22,753 nt of DNA from Pelargonium cotyledonis (taxonomy: Eukaryota; Streptophyta; Magnoliopsida; Geraniales; Geraniaceae): contig JAYMTA010000963.1 of the NCBI GenBank assembly GCA_036897625.1, forward strand, positions 1-22,753, read 5' to 3'. The notes under the pieces were generated by a model. It was given only the letters and a program-made list of their open reading frames with translations. It did no database searches and was not told where the DNA came from. The position numbers and the translations under genes were made by a program. Of the stretch, positions 1 to 7,986 are shown piece after piece (position 1 is the first letter of the stretch; the number at the start of each line of letters is the position of its first letter).

Positions 1-108
1 TGCTATGGTGGCGTTGAAACTGGAGATAGCCAAGCTTGGCAACATGGCCTCTTCTCTGCTGTGTCGTCGTCATCAATGTCTAATGAAGATACTGAACAAG
101 GAAATTGA
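1..108 (+). CDS. possible C-terminal end of an unrecognised gene (partial)
   Basis: Frame 1 is open from the window edge to a TGA at 106-108 and would encode 35 residues. They start CYGGVETGDSQAW and end in a Ser-rich acidic tail (SSSSMSNEDTEQGN), which looks like a disordered protein C-terminus. A second frame (ATG at 5-7) is also open for 47 codons to a TAG, so frame choice is uncertain. I do not recognise the family. The GC content is higher than in the following 900 bp, which supports coding. Without upstream sequence neither the gene nor its start can be confirmed. Confidence 0.3.
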   Translation, partial: CYGGVETGDSQAWQHGLFSAVSSSSMSNEDTEQGN

Positions 109-1125
109 GAAGCAATGGATAGAGGAAACAGTGAGAGATATGTAGCAAGATAAAACCAGGGGTCATTAATGTGCGGAACTGGTTAATTAGAAGAAAATTT
201 TATGGAGAGAAATGGTTGTGACGATGATGATGTGGCCCAAAGATTTGAGTACAAAACTGGCGGTTCATTTAGGAGACCACCCCCGGTTTTGTTCCTAATT
301 CCTTTTGCTGCTCTTTTCTGCTGACCCATTTTCAGTTTACCATACACAACCCACATCACCCATTTTATTTTTTTATTTGAAATTGGTAAAAGGCTGAATT
401 TGGCGTCTAGACTTTTGTTTATGAATTCAAATTGATCCATAAACTTTTCTAAACCTAAAATAGTTCATGAATTTTTAAATACGAATAAAAAGATTGTCAT
501 TGCGGTTAGTTTCTCTGCCATGTGGTGTGGCGTTGAATTTAAAATATATTAATAAATTATTTTGCTAATGCGACAGTCATGTGTGACTTATGCTAGTTGT
601 TAAATGCAAATATCACGTCAGACCATTAAACTGAGAAATTGAAAGAAACTTAGAGGCAATAATAATTTTGAGTATGTATTTAAAAGTTTAGATTTCATTT
701 AGAATAGAAAATATTAAGAATTAAATTGTACTCAGGCCAAATTAAAAAATTTATCTTTAAAATTTTGATTTATGTCTCATGTTTCTTCTATAGAAATAGA
801 AATATACAAATATAATAACGACAAGGTCTTGAATTATTCAAATTGGACCGTTTGAAATTTTAAATTGAGTTACACTCCAATCTAATCTCCCAACTATACT
901 ATAATGGGCTAAGTTGGCCCCTCCAAAATGCATTTTCAAAGTTGCTAACAACGACCACAGAAAATGAATAAAATCTTACTTAATTACACAAGCAGCAGCT
1001 TATAAAGCACAATATTTATTTTTCTATTCTTTGAGGCCATTGTATTACATTGGATGACTTTAAACCAATTATTTTAATTATTTTTTTCTTTTTTTTGCCA
1101 CGTATACAATTTCAACTATGCACTT
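109..1125. other. AT-rich intergenic stretch, no gene seen
   Basis: I see no credible gene here. Bases 109-350 could be the 3' UTR of the possible gene at the left edge. From about 390 to 730 the DNA resembles decayed plant dispersed repeats (phrases such as 'aattgatccataaac' and 'tgccatgtggtgtggcg'), but no clean termini are visible. A poly-T run lies at 1077-1096, just before the LINE target site. Confidence 0.6.
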
Positions 1126-1143
1126 AACTAATGTCAAACGGAG
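1126..1143 (+). repeat. 5' target-site duplication of the LINE (18 bp)
   Basis: AACTAATGTCAAACGGAG occurs here and again, identically, at 2813-2830 directly after the A-rich tail. The bases before it are TT, so the original site reads TT/AA, as expected for an L1-type endonuclease nick. The first one or two A's could belong to the tail, which would make the duplication 16-18 bp. Confidence 0.93.
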
Positions 1144-1250
1144 AGAAAACAGTGGTGAATAGAAGGGTTAGGGTTTGTCTTTAGAAGGAGTTACGGCGGC
1201 GGCAAGTGTGGGTACGAGTTGGTGATTAGCAGTTGGTGTAGGCAGACAGA

Positions 1251-2267
1251 ATGATTGCGGAAGGCGACGATTCAACGAAGACTTGGGTGCTTTCGGCGAG
1301 ATCTACAACAACTACGAGTTCGGCGATCCAGAGTAAGGGGTGGACGACGAAGGGACTTACTGGAGCAACGATGGCAAACAGGGAGCAAACATCTCAACTG
1401 GAGAAGGAGATGGGACTGATGGTGATAGCGAATGAGGAACAAGGGGGAATAGAGATGGTTGTCGGAGAAAACCCGGAGGAGACGAACAGAGTCAATAAAT
1501 GGAAGATTGTGGGGCGTTTTTTGACGCAAGCAGTGATCAACTTTGATGCGATGCACAATATGATGGCATCGCATTGGAAGCCATTGACGAAAATGAAAGC
1601 AATGGAAGCCATCGACGAAAATGAAAGCAATGGAAGTGTTTGATGATCGTTCGGGTCAGGAGGAGCAGCTTTTCATATTTGAGTTTTACCATGAGGAGGA
1701 TGGAAAGCGAGTGGTGGAAGGTGGCCCATGAACCTTTAACCATCATGCTCTCGTTTGTAAATGTTTAAAGCCGGTAAACATCCCGAGTAAGGTGAAACTG
1801 TTTGATTTGAGCCTTTGGGTTCAATTACATGACCTTCCTGAAGGATCTGGACTGAGATAGTCTGTCGCAGTGTTGGTGAGTACATCGGGAAGTATGTGGA
1901 GATGGATCCACACAACTTCACGAAGAGTAAGACATTGAACATAAGGATTTGGGTTTTGATGGATGTTTGGGCTCCGATCAAGAGACGATGTCGAGTAAAA
2001 CCGGTGGGAGGTAAGTTTTCCTGGATCACTTTCAAGTATGAGCGATTGCCCCACTTCTGCTTTTATTGTGGTATTATGGGACATGGAGATCCGCAATGTA
2101 AGAAATTACTGAAACATCCTGAGGTTGGTCAAGAGAGGGCTTATGTGAGAGCACCGGGAAGAAGAATGGCGAATAACATTGGTGCGCGTTGGCTGTGTGG
2201 TGAGGAGGAGATGCTTGGAGGGCCCACAGCTTCGACCGGTTGTTACCGAAGCGTTGGTAGGGGATAA
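1251..2267 (+). pseudogene. broken LINE ORF1 (DUF4283 + zinc knuckle)
   Basis: ORF1 of plant L1 elements is an RNA-binding, gag-like protein. The first ATG is at 1251, and its frame runs through the DUF4283 start (KWKIVGRFLTQAVINFDAMH, from ~1494). A 28-bp tandem duplication (1581-1636) then shifts the frame. The second frame carries the typical FEFYHEEDGKRVVEGGP, then hits TGA at 1729-1731 where a Trp codon is expected, and continues past it (WVQLHDLPEG). A further one-base frame change lies near 1845-1853. The third frame (from ~1854, ATG at 1896) gives the C-terminal DUF4283 part (FKYERLPHFCFYCG) and a CX2CX4HX4C knuckle, C-x2-C-GIMG-H-GDPQ-C, at 2058-2099. The frame ends at 2265-2267, and another frame keeps ORF1-like sequence to about 2306. 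No intact product is possible. Confidence 0.85.
1581..1636 (+). repeat. 28-bp tandem duplication inside LINE ORF1
   Basis: The unit at 1581-1608 (starting CCATTGACGAAAATG) is repeated at 1609-1636 with one difference (CCATCGACG). As 28 is not a multiple of three, the extra copy changes the ORF1 frame. The normal DUF4283 continuation is found in the new frame right after the second copy. Confidence 0.92.
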
Positions 2268-2812
2268 AGAGATGAAAGATGGTGCAACAACTTTGGATAG
2301 TAAATGACGAATGGTAGGAGGGGAGGAGGGAGACCTCACGGATGAAGCACAAGTGGGCCAAGACACTTGGGTCCGCTTGGACAAATGATGATAGGTGGAA
2401 TGAGCTGCAGTGGTGAGGGCAAGCTACTTGTAGAGAGGAGGGGAGCCCGGTGGGAATGTTTTCATTATTTGTTTGTTTTCTATTGATGATTGGTTTCATG
2501 TTCTTGGCTACCCTGCTAAATCATACGTGTCGGGTCTCGTGTTAGGACCTGAAATGATCGGTTTAGGTTTGCTGATTCAACCGGTATGTACGGTAGTAGG
2601 TTTGCTTTTCAGTTATTGCTTTATGTGTTTCGCCTTTTCAAAAGACATTGTTAGTCTTTTTGGGTATGTAGATCAGCGATGAGGGATTTGGCCTAGGTTG
2701 GGTCTCGTTATCTATGTTCTGGTTTGGGTTAGTTTTGTAGGTCTGTCCTATGTAACTTGCTCTTTGGTATTTGCCAATTATTAAAAGCTTTCGATTATTC
2801 AAAAAAAATAAA
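2268..2812 (+). other. LINE 3' region and A-rich tail, no ORF2
   Basis: This is non-coding or untranslatable sequence between the ORF1 remnant and the target-site duplication. The end (GCTTTCGATTATTC followed by eight A's, then TAAA) is like the 3' ends of plant L1 elements. No reverse transcriptase or endonuclease motif is visible in any frame. A 69-residue open frame at 2473-2682 has no recognisable similarity and is probably chance. Confidence 0.7.
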
Positions 2813-2830
2813 AACTAATGTCAAACGGAG
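2813..2830 (+). repeat. 3' target-site duplication of the LINE (18 bp)
   Basis: Perfect copy of the 18 bases at 1126-1143, directly following the A-rich tail. After it the flanking DNA (GGTAATTTGATATAG) continues what was the pre-insertion site. Confidence 0.93.
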
Positions 2831-3098
2831 GGTAATTTGATATAGTTTATATATAAATATTAAATCAGTCTATTTCTAAATTTAGACTAAAACGGTCTGA
2901 TTTAGACACCAGAGAAACTAGTTCAATAAGTTTTCTTAAGAAAAGAATAAATAGGTGAAAATCAACTTGACTAAAGAAAGATAATAATCTAATATCCATA
3001 GTATAGTATATAATAGTCAATGAGAAAGGATAATATAGTGACACCTCATCATCTTTTTGAAATGGAGCAATTCTGGAGCATGACTTTATATATTTCAT

Positions 3099-3172
3099 TT
3101 GAGAAAAATAAATTTCTAAAATAAAATATGTAGAGAATTGGAATTCCATATCATTAAAAAGAAGAATAGTGT
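3099..3172 (+). repeat. diverged direct repeat, copy A
   Basis: Starts TTGAGAAAAATAAAT and ends GAAGAATAGTGT. It matches 3691-3765 over its whole length with a few substitutions and one or two indels, including the shared core ATAAAATATGTAGAGAATTG. The family is unknown. The sequence continues normally past the end of copy A, whereas copy B stops at the copia fragment. Confidence 0.75.
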
Positions 3173-3690
3173 GAGAAAAATCTTTTATAAATATGCACAC
3201 TTTACTTGAGTTAACATGTTAAATGTGAATTTTGTGGGCTCAATTTGAGATTATGAAAAAACTCAGCCCATTTGACTAAATAATTTTGATCTAAGTGAAA
3301 AAAAAAATTCTGTTGGACTTAAAGTGTTTGGTCAAAGTCTAATTTTTATTATATTCAATTTGGTTCGATTTGGTTTATAACCGTAACCGATTAACACTTT
3401 AATTGAATCGATAATTGCGTTTCTTTAGCATTTGCAGTTGGTTGTCAGTTGCAATTTTATAGAGCCGACAAAGTCGGTTCGATTCATTATAATATTGTAT
3501 TCGGTAAGATGCTTGGGGTTAGCAGTTGTGGTGAGAATATGTCACTGATAGTTGTGTATAATTGTTTAGATAAAGTGAAAAGTAATATTAAATAAATCTA
3601 AATCACTTTTAGGTGTTAAAACAGTGAGATTCGCCACTCAGGAAGAATGAATATATAAAATAAAAATTTGTAGAAGATGAGACTCATCAC

Positions 3691-3765
3691 TTGAGAAAAA
3701 TAAATGTAAAAAATAAAATATGTAGAGAATTGGGAATCACACCTCATTAAGAAGAAGAATAGTGT
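3691..3765 (+). repeat. diverged direct repeat, copy B
   Basis: Second copy of the repeat at 3099-3172. Its right end (GAAGAATAGTGT) is followed at once by copia integrase coding sequence, so the repeat end or a breakpoint within it is the left edge of the copia fragment. Confidence 0.75.
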
Positions 3766-4371
3766 ATTCGAGCTGACAATGGTGGTAAGTACAAGAGTGA
3801 TTTTAAGAAGTATTGTGGTGATTATGGTATCAAACTAATGTTTACAGAGTCTAAGACACATCAGCACAACGGTGTGACTGAAAGAATGAACAAAACAATT
3901 TATGAGAGAATTGTTTGTATGTTTTCTCGTGCAAGGTTGCCAAAAGGGTACTGGGGTAAAGCAATGAGATTAGTTGTTGATGTGATAAATTTATCTCCTT
4001 CAAAGCCTCTTAATGGTGATATTTCTGACAAGGTATGGTTCGAGAAGGAAGTGTCCTATGAGCATTTGAGAGTGTTCGGCTGTAGAGCATTTGTACACAT
4101 TCCTAAAATTGAAAGGTCGAAGTTTGATAACAAGACTAAAGAGTGCATCTTTATGGGTTATGGGCATGATGAGTATAGATACAGATTATGGGATCCGAAA
4201 AAGAAAAAGATTATCAGAACTAGGGATGTGATTTTCTTTGAAGATCAGACAATTGCATATCTTGGAAAGACATATGTTCAAGATGATAGTTCTTCTAGTT
4301 CAGATGATGAGAGTCTGTGTCCACCACCTCCTCCACCACTTGCAGTTGATAATAATCAAGGGGGGATGTAG
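3766..4371 (+). pseudogene. copia integrase, C-terminal part
   Basis: Open in one frame from 3766 to a TAG at 4369-4371, upstream of the first ATG at 3838, so the real reading frame enters from the left. DNGG at 3775-3786 supplies the second catalytic Asp, and the Glu of HNGVTERMN (3880-3882) is the third acidic residue. By my count 34 residues lie between them, one fewer than the usual 35 of the DD35E group. The GKAM, PSKPLNG and RVFGCRAFVHIP segments and the FMGYGHDEYRYRLWDP block typical of copia follow. The first catalytic Asp and the zinc-binding N-terminus are lost. Confidence 0.88.
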
Positions 4372-5285
4372 AGAATCTTTAGAATTGTACAATTACCGAA
4401 GAGTGGATAAATGATGATCATGTTGATATTGACAATCTGCCTAAACAGCATGATGAGATTATTCCAAAGCCAGTTGTTGAACCACCAATCAGAATATCAT
4501 CAACCAGAGAAAGATGTCCCAATAGTCAGTATCCTTCTGATGAGTATGCATTACTTTCTGAAGGGGGAGAGCCAGAGAGCTTTGATGAGGTTGGCAACTA
4601 TGTAGTATAAAATGAAGTCTCTTAGGGACTACAATACGTATGACTTGGTGAAGCTACTTAAGTATGGAGAGCACTTGAGAACAAGTGGGTATTCAGGTTA
4701 AAGACAAACGAGCAGACCTCACAACCAAGGTACAAGGCAAGATTGGTTGTGAAAGGATTTCGTTAGAAAAGATGAGTGGATTTTGATGAAATCTTCTCTC
4801 CAGTGGTGAAAATGTCTTCTATTAGAGTTGTTATGAGGTTATCAGCTAGCATGAATTTAGAAGTTGAGCAACTTGATGTGAAACTTGTGTTTCTCCATGG
4901 TGATTTGGAAGAAGAGATATACATGAACCAACCTGAAGGATTCAAAGTCAAAGACAAAGAATATCTTGTTTGTAAGTTGAAGAAGAGTTTGTATGGTCTC
5001 AAGCAGGCTCCTCGACAAAGGTACAAATGTTTTGACTCATTTATGGTTGAGCATGGATATGAAAAAACAACTTCGGACAACTGTGTATTTGTGAAGAAAT
5101 TTTCTAATGATGATTTTATCATTCTACTTTTGTATGTGGATGATATGTTGATTGTTGGTCGGGATGTTAGCAAGATTAATAGCTTGAAGAAAGAGTTGAG
5201 CAAATCTTTTGCTATGAAAGATTTGGGACCGGCAAAACAGATTCATAGTATTCACATCTCCAGAGACATGAAAAATGGCAAGTAG
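4372..5285 (+). pseudogene. copia reverse transcriptase, broken
   Basis: From 4372 to 4775 the linker and RT N-terminus are readable only by switching frames (for example SDEYALLSEGGEPESFDE near 4528-4590), with several stops and an apparent deletion around 4600-4640. From 4776 one frame stays open to a TAG at 5283-5285. It contains DFDEIFSPVVKMSSIR, FLHGDLEEEIYMNQPEGF, the KKSLYGLKQAPR block and the catalytic YVDD at 5133-5144. The active-site box is therefore intact, but the protein cannot be made as one chain. RT would copy the element RNA into cDNA inside virus-like particles. Confidence 0.88.
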
Positions 5286-6103
5286 TGGTTGTCTCAGGAA
5301 AAGCATATTGAGAAGTGTTGGATAGGTTCAACATGAGCAAGGCAAAACCAGTTAGCTCTCCACTTGCAAGTCACTTCAAGCTCAGTTCAAAATAGTTTCA
5401 TATGAGTGAGAAAGACAAAGAAGAGATGCAGAAGGTTCCTTATGCTTTAGTAGTTGGCAATTTGATGTATGTCATGGTTTGCACAAGACCGAATATTGCT
5501 CATGCAGTTAGAGTTGTCAGCAGATTTTTTGCCAATCCGGCAAAAGAACACTGGGAAGCAGTGAAGTGGCTACTCAGGTATCTTAGGGGAACTTCGAAAC
5601 AGAGGTTAAGTTTTGGTAATGGTAAGCATGCATTGAATGGGTGTACTGATACAGACATGTCAGGTGATATTGATTCCTTAAAGTCTACTTCAGAGTATAT
5701 GATGACTTTTGTCGGAGTATCAATTTCTTGGCAATCCAGGTTGCAGAAATGTGTCGAACTATCTACCACTGAGACTGAGTACATTTCCATCAGATAAGCC
5801 AACAAAGAGATTTTGTGGATAAAAAAAATTCTCGAGGAGCTTGGTTTAAAACAAAAGAAATATGTGTTGTATTGTGATAGCCAAAACGTCATCCATCTCG
5901 GCAAGAACTCTACATTCCACTCTCGGTCCAAACATATTGATGTCAGATATCATTGGATTCGAGAAGTTTTGGAAGCTAAGTTGCTGAATCTTAAGAAAAT
6001 CCATACTGACGAGAATGGAATGGATATGATGACTAAACCTCTACCAAATGAGAAGCTTGATGTGTGCATACGAAAAGATGGCTTGGTGGAGTTCCCCAAT
6101 TAA
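5286..6103 (+). pseudogene. copia RT connection and RNase H, broken
   Basis: After the TAG at 5283-5285, frame changes and stops interrupt the connection region (5286-5401). The frame from 5402 gives CTRPNIAHAV and the start of RNase H (STTETEYISIR) and ends in TAA at 5795-5797, in a position where a Gln codon would be plausible. Reading resumes with ANKEILWIKKILEELG, then YCDSQNVIHLGKN, the FHSRSKHIDVRYHWIRE block and TKPLPNEK. It stops at 6101-6103, directly before the polypurine tract, as in intact copia elements. Confidence 0.88.
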
Positions 6104-6106
6104 ATA

Positions 6107-6118
6107 TGGAGGGGGAGA
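6107..6118 (+). other. polypurine tract of the copia element
   Basis: TGGAGGGGGAGA lies one base before the 3' LTR and a few bases after the pol stop. In LTR retrotransposons this RNase H-resistant purine run primes plus-strand cDNA synthesis. Position and sequence fit copia elements well. Confidence 0.85.
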
Positions 6119-6119
6119 T

Positions 6120-6824
6120 TGTTGGAATTGTCCATATTTAATGGGGGCAATTGGGTAACTTTCTCTTATGGGGGAAAATGGTATTTTCATCTATTTTATT
6201 ATCTCTTCAAAGAGATAGGGCTGCAGGAATCAGTTTGGGGCAGCAAGAGGGTTTGAGAGCAAGAAGAGAAGAAAGGGGATTAACGATTCGAGTGGGCAAG
6301 CGAGCTTTGTTTTGGCTAAAATTTCAATGCGCCGCTCACGAGTTCATCCTCTACAAATTGATCTGATCAATTTGGTGAGATCCTTCCGATTTCTCTATCT
6401 CTATTTATGAGTTCCAATCTTATCGGTTGATGGTTGATTAGTTATCCAAGTATAGTACTTGATGTATGTAACTCTGGGTGATCCGGAGAAAACTCATTGT
6501 GTTCCTATTATTTACCATGGTGGAGATTTATGGTGGACTTTGGTCCCGTGGTTTTTTCTCTTCGCATTAAAGAGGTTTCCACGTAAAATTGATGTGTGTT
6601 ATTGTGGTTGTTCACATTGCTTGATTTACTATTTATATTTGTATTGCTTCATATAGTTTAGAACAGATTTTTGAGGAAAATGATTGTTAATTCGCTGTAT
6701 GAAACATGACAGATTTGTTTAGATTGTGATGAGAAACTGACATGTTAAGTTGAGTCTGAATAGACTGACAATTAATTTGAGTCTTAGTATCAGATCTTGT
6801 TTTGTTTCTTGCTTTTCCCCAACA
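6120..6824 (+). repeat. 3' LTR of the copia element (705 bp)
   Basis: It begins TGTTGGAATTGTCC immediately after the polypurine tract and ends GCTTTTCCCCAACA. The terminal TGTTGG/CCAACA inverted repeat gives the standard TG...CA ends. No second LTR is present to compare. The small open frames inside (6151-6366, 6459-6656) are LTR sequence, not genes. No obvious TATA box could be assigned. Confidence 0.85.
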
Positions 6825-7750
6825 TAAAACCCTAAGGGTCAAAAAAATGTAGTCTCCACCTATGAGAAGGAACCGTTAGCAATAGCAATGACAATACAGA
6901 AGAGAAGGGCACTATTTAAGCACTCATTAATTCATTATCAAGACTGATCACCTTAGTTCAAATTTTGTGCTTTAGCAAAGAATCACTTCCATTCTTCAAC
7001 CGAAGTAGATGCTCAAGTTGATGGGACTGAACTACACTTTTGGCTATTGAGTATAAGAAAGAAGTTGAAAACAGGGTTGCAGATCCACTCTTTCTAGAAT
7101 TCTACTAGATAAATATTGTCCTATAGCTATTCCTAATTGATTGAAAGAAGTGTTGAATAGTTATGAAGGAGATCCAGAGACCCATAGCACAACTCTCTAT
7201 CTAATTCGCTACAAGAGTATGAACTACAACAAGGTCTTTTGGCCACACATGATCAAAGATATTCATTGTTGGTGTAAAATCGAAAATGTAGCCTATCTGT
7301 TGGACCCGCCAGGCCAAAGTCAAACCCACAAAACAGCAATCGCCCCACGACAAGGAAAGCAAAGAATCATTTCTCTATAAAGGGTAGAAAGACCACACTT
7401 ATGAAGTAAGCGGTAGAGAGATAGAATAATATCAACTCAACTTGCAGTAACTTAAGCATAAGAAGGATCTTCTTTGAAGGATAACTTGTTAGGGCCTTCC
7501 TGGATCCGATGGGAGTACCGTTTGACCGATGACCGTAGAAAGAGTATCCAACCGAGATGTGGAGCATCACTATCATCCTCAATCAGATGTTCAGACTGAA
7601 AAGCACAATTAGTGCCTAGAAAACTATCGAAGGTGCGTGTCTCGTCACTATCCTAAGATGTGCGCTAACTGATAAAGTTATGTTGAATGGTGGTAGAACA
7701 CCAACCACCACAGCTCTCTCCAACTCACCTCATTTGAAGCACTTTATAGG
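6825..7750 (+). mobile_element. degraded Ty3/gypsy pol fragment (RNase H to integrase)
   Basis: Translating in shifting plus-strand frames recovers gypsy pol motifs in the right order. They are STYEKEPLAIAM (RNase H, 6855 on), KKEVENRVADPL (end of RNase H, 7055-7090), KEVLNSYEGDPE (7144 on) and VFWPHMIKDIH (integrase H2C2 region, ~7231-7263), then HYHPQSDVQTE (7568-7600, where SDVQTE replaces the usual SDGQTE and carries the catalytic Glu), CLENYRRC, EWW and HHSSLQLTSFEALYRYKP (7706-7750). The integrase frame from 7562 to 7750 contains several in-frame stops (TAG at 7610-7612, a TGA-TAA pair, TAG at 7694-7696). A deletion seems to lie before VFWPHM. It is older than the copia element next to it. 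RT, protease, gag and LTRs are not seen. Confidence 0.82.
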
Positions 7751-7986
7751 TATAAACCCTAAATGAAAATGAAGTGACCAGTACATGAACTAGAAGTTAG
7801 ACCTACCTCTGAATTCTGAAATTGATGATATACAATACAACAGCTACAGCGTGACAAGTGAGTAGCCAATTCTCTTCACAGGATGCATTATCAGCCTTCA
7901 TTTCGATCGATCCATCAGAAGATGCATCAAACAATAACATTCCAAAGAAAAAACGCAAATCAGATGCACGCAATGCAGCCCACAGA
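7751..7986. other. spacer and probable membrin 3' UTR
   Basis: About 236 bp between the gypsy remnant and the membrin stop. The part nearest membrin is probably its 3' UTR. I see no canonical AATAAA on the minus strand here, so the transcript end is undefined and may reach into the gypsy fossil. The open frames at 7858-8121 and 7883-8164 are shadows of membrin exon 4 and its UTR. Confidence 0.5.

Larger units (their letters stand above)
1144..2812 (+). mobile_element. L1-type LINE derivative, ORF1 only, with target-site duplications
   Basis: This is a 1669-bp non-LTR retrotransposon copy. In order it has a ~107-bp 5' leader (1144-1250), an ORF1 remnant (1251 to ~2310) with DUF4283 and a CCHC knuckle, a ~500-bp 3' region, and an A-rich tail (2800-2812). 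Identical 18-bp duplications flank it exactly, so both ends are those of the inserted copy. Plant L1 elements normally carry a much longer ORF2 with AP endonuclease and reverse transcriptase. None is present here, so the copy is non-autonomous and must have been mobilised by another element's enzymes if it inserted in this form. Stops and frameshifts in ORF1 show that it is old. The sense strand is plus (A tail at the right). Confidence 0.88.
2831..3765. other. AT-rich spacer between LINE and copia, no gene
   Basis: No gene is seen. The stretch holds two copies of a diverged ~75-bp repeat (listed separately), a small inverted repeat around 2864-2910 (AAATCAG...CTGATTT enclosing AGTCTA...TAGACT) and, at 3355-3500, TTGGTTCGATTTGGTT-like motifs of the kind common in degenerate plant repeats. 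Confidence 0.6.
3766..6824 (+). mobile_element. 5'-truncated, decayed Ty1/copia retrotransposon (Tork/TNT1-like)
   Basis: The domain order integrase, reverse transcriptase, RNase H on the plus strand is that of Ty1/copia pol, and the wording of the motifs is TNT1-94-like. The gag, protease and N-terminal integrase regions and the 5' LTR are missing. The left edge falls just before the integrase motif I-R-A-D-N-G-G. The right side is complete, with a polypurine tract (6107-6118) and an LTR that opens with TGTTGG and closes with CCAACA. The coding sequence has several stops and frameshifts, so the copy is inactive. With only one LTR, neither its insertion time nor a target-site duplication can be read; a five-base target copy would be TAAAA at 6825-6829. 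Confidence 0.92.

Noticed and set aside
183..440. 85-codon minus-strand open frame near the left edge
   Set aside because: Low-complexity composition, no family resemblance, no splice or promoter context, and it runs into AT-rich repeat-like DNA.
390..730. Possible foldback element from the paired words TTTAAATAC and GTATTTAAA
   Set aside because: The matching arms are short and AT-rich, with no defined ends or target duplication.
1272..2499. Several minus-strand open frames over the LINE
   Set aside because: They are antisense shadows of ORF1; the A-rich tail and the DUF4283/CCHC motifs fix the sense strand as plus.
3430..3520. Possible small hairpin (GCCGAC AAA GTCGG) as a microRNA precursor
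   Set aside because: The stem is only five or six pairs; the surroundings look like a degenerate dispersed repeat and no long foldback exists.
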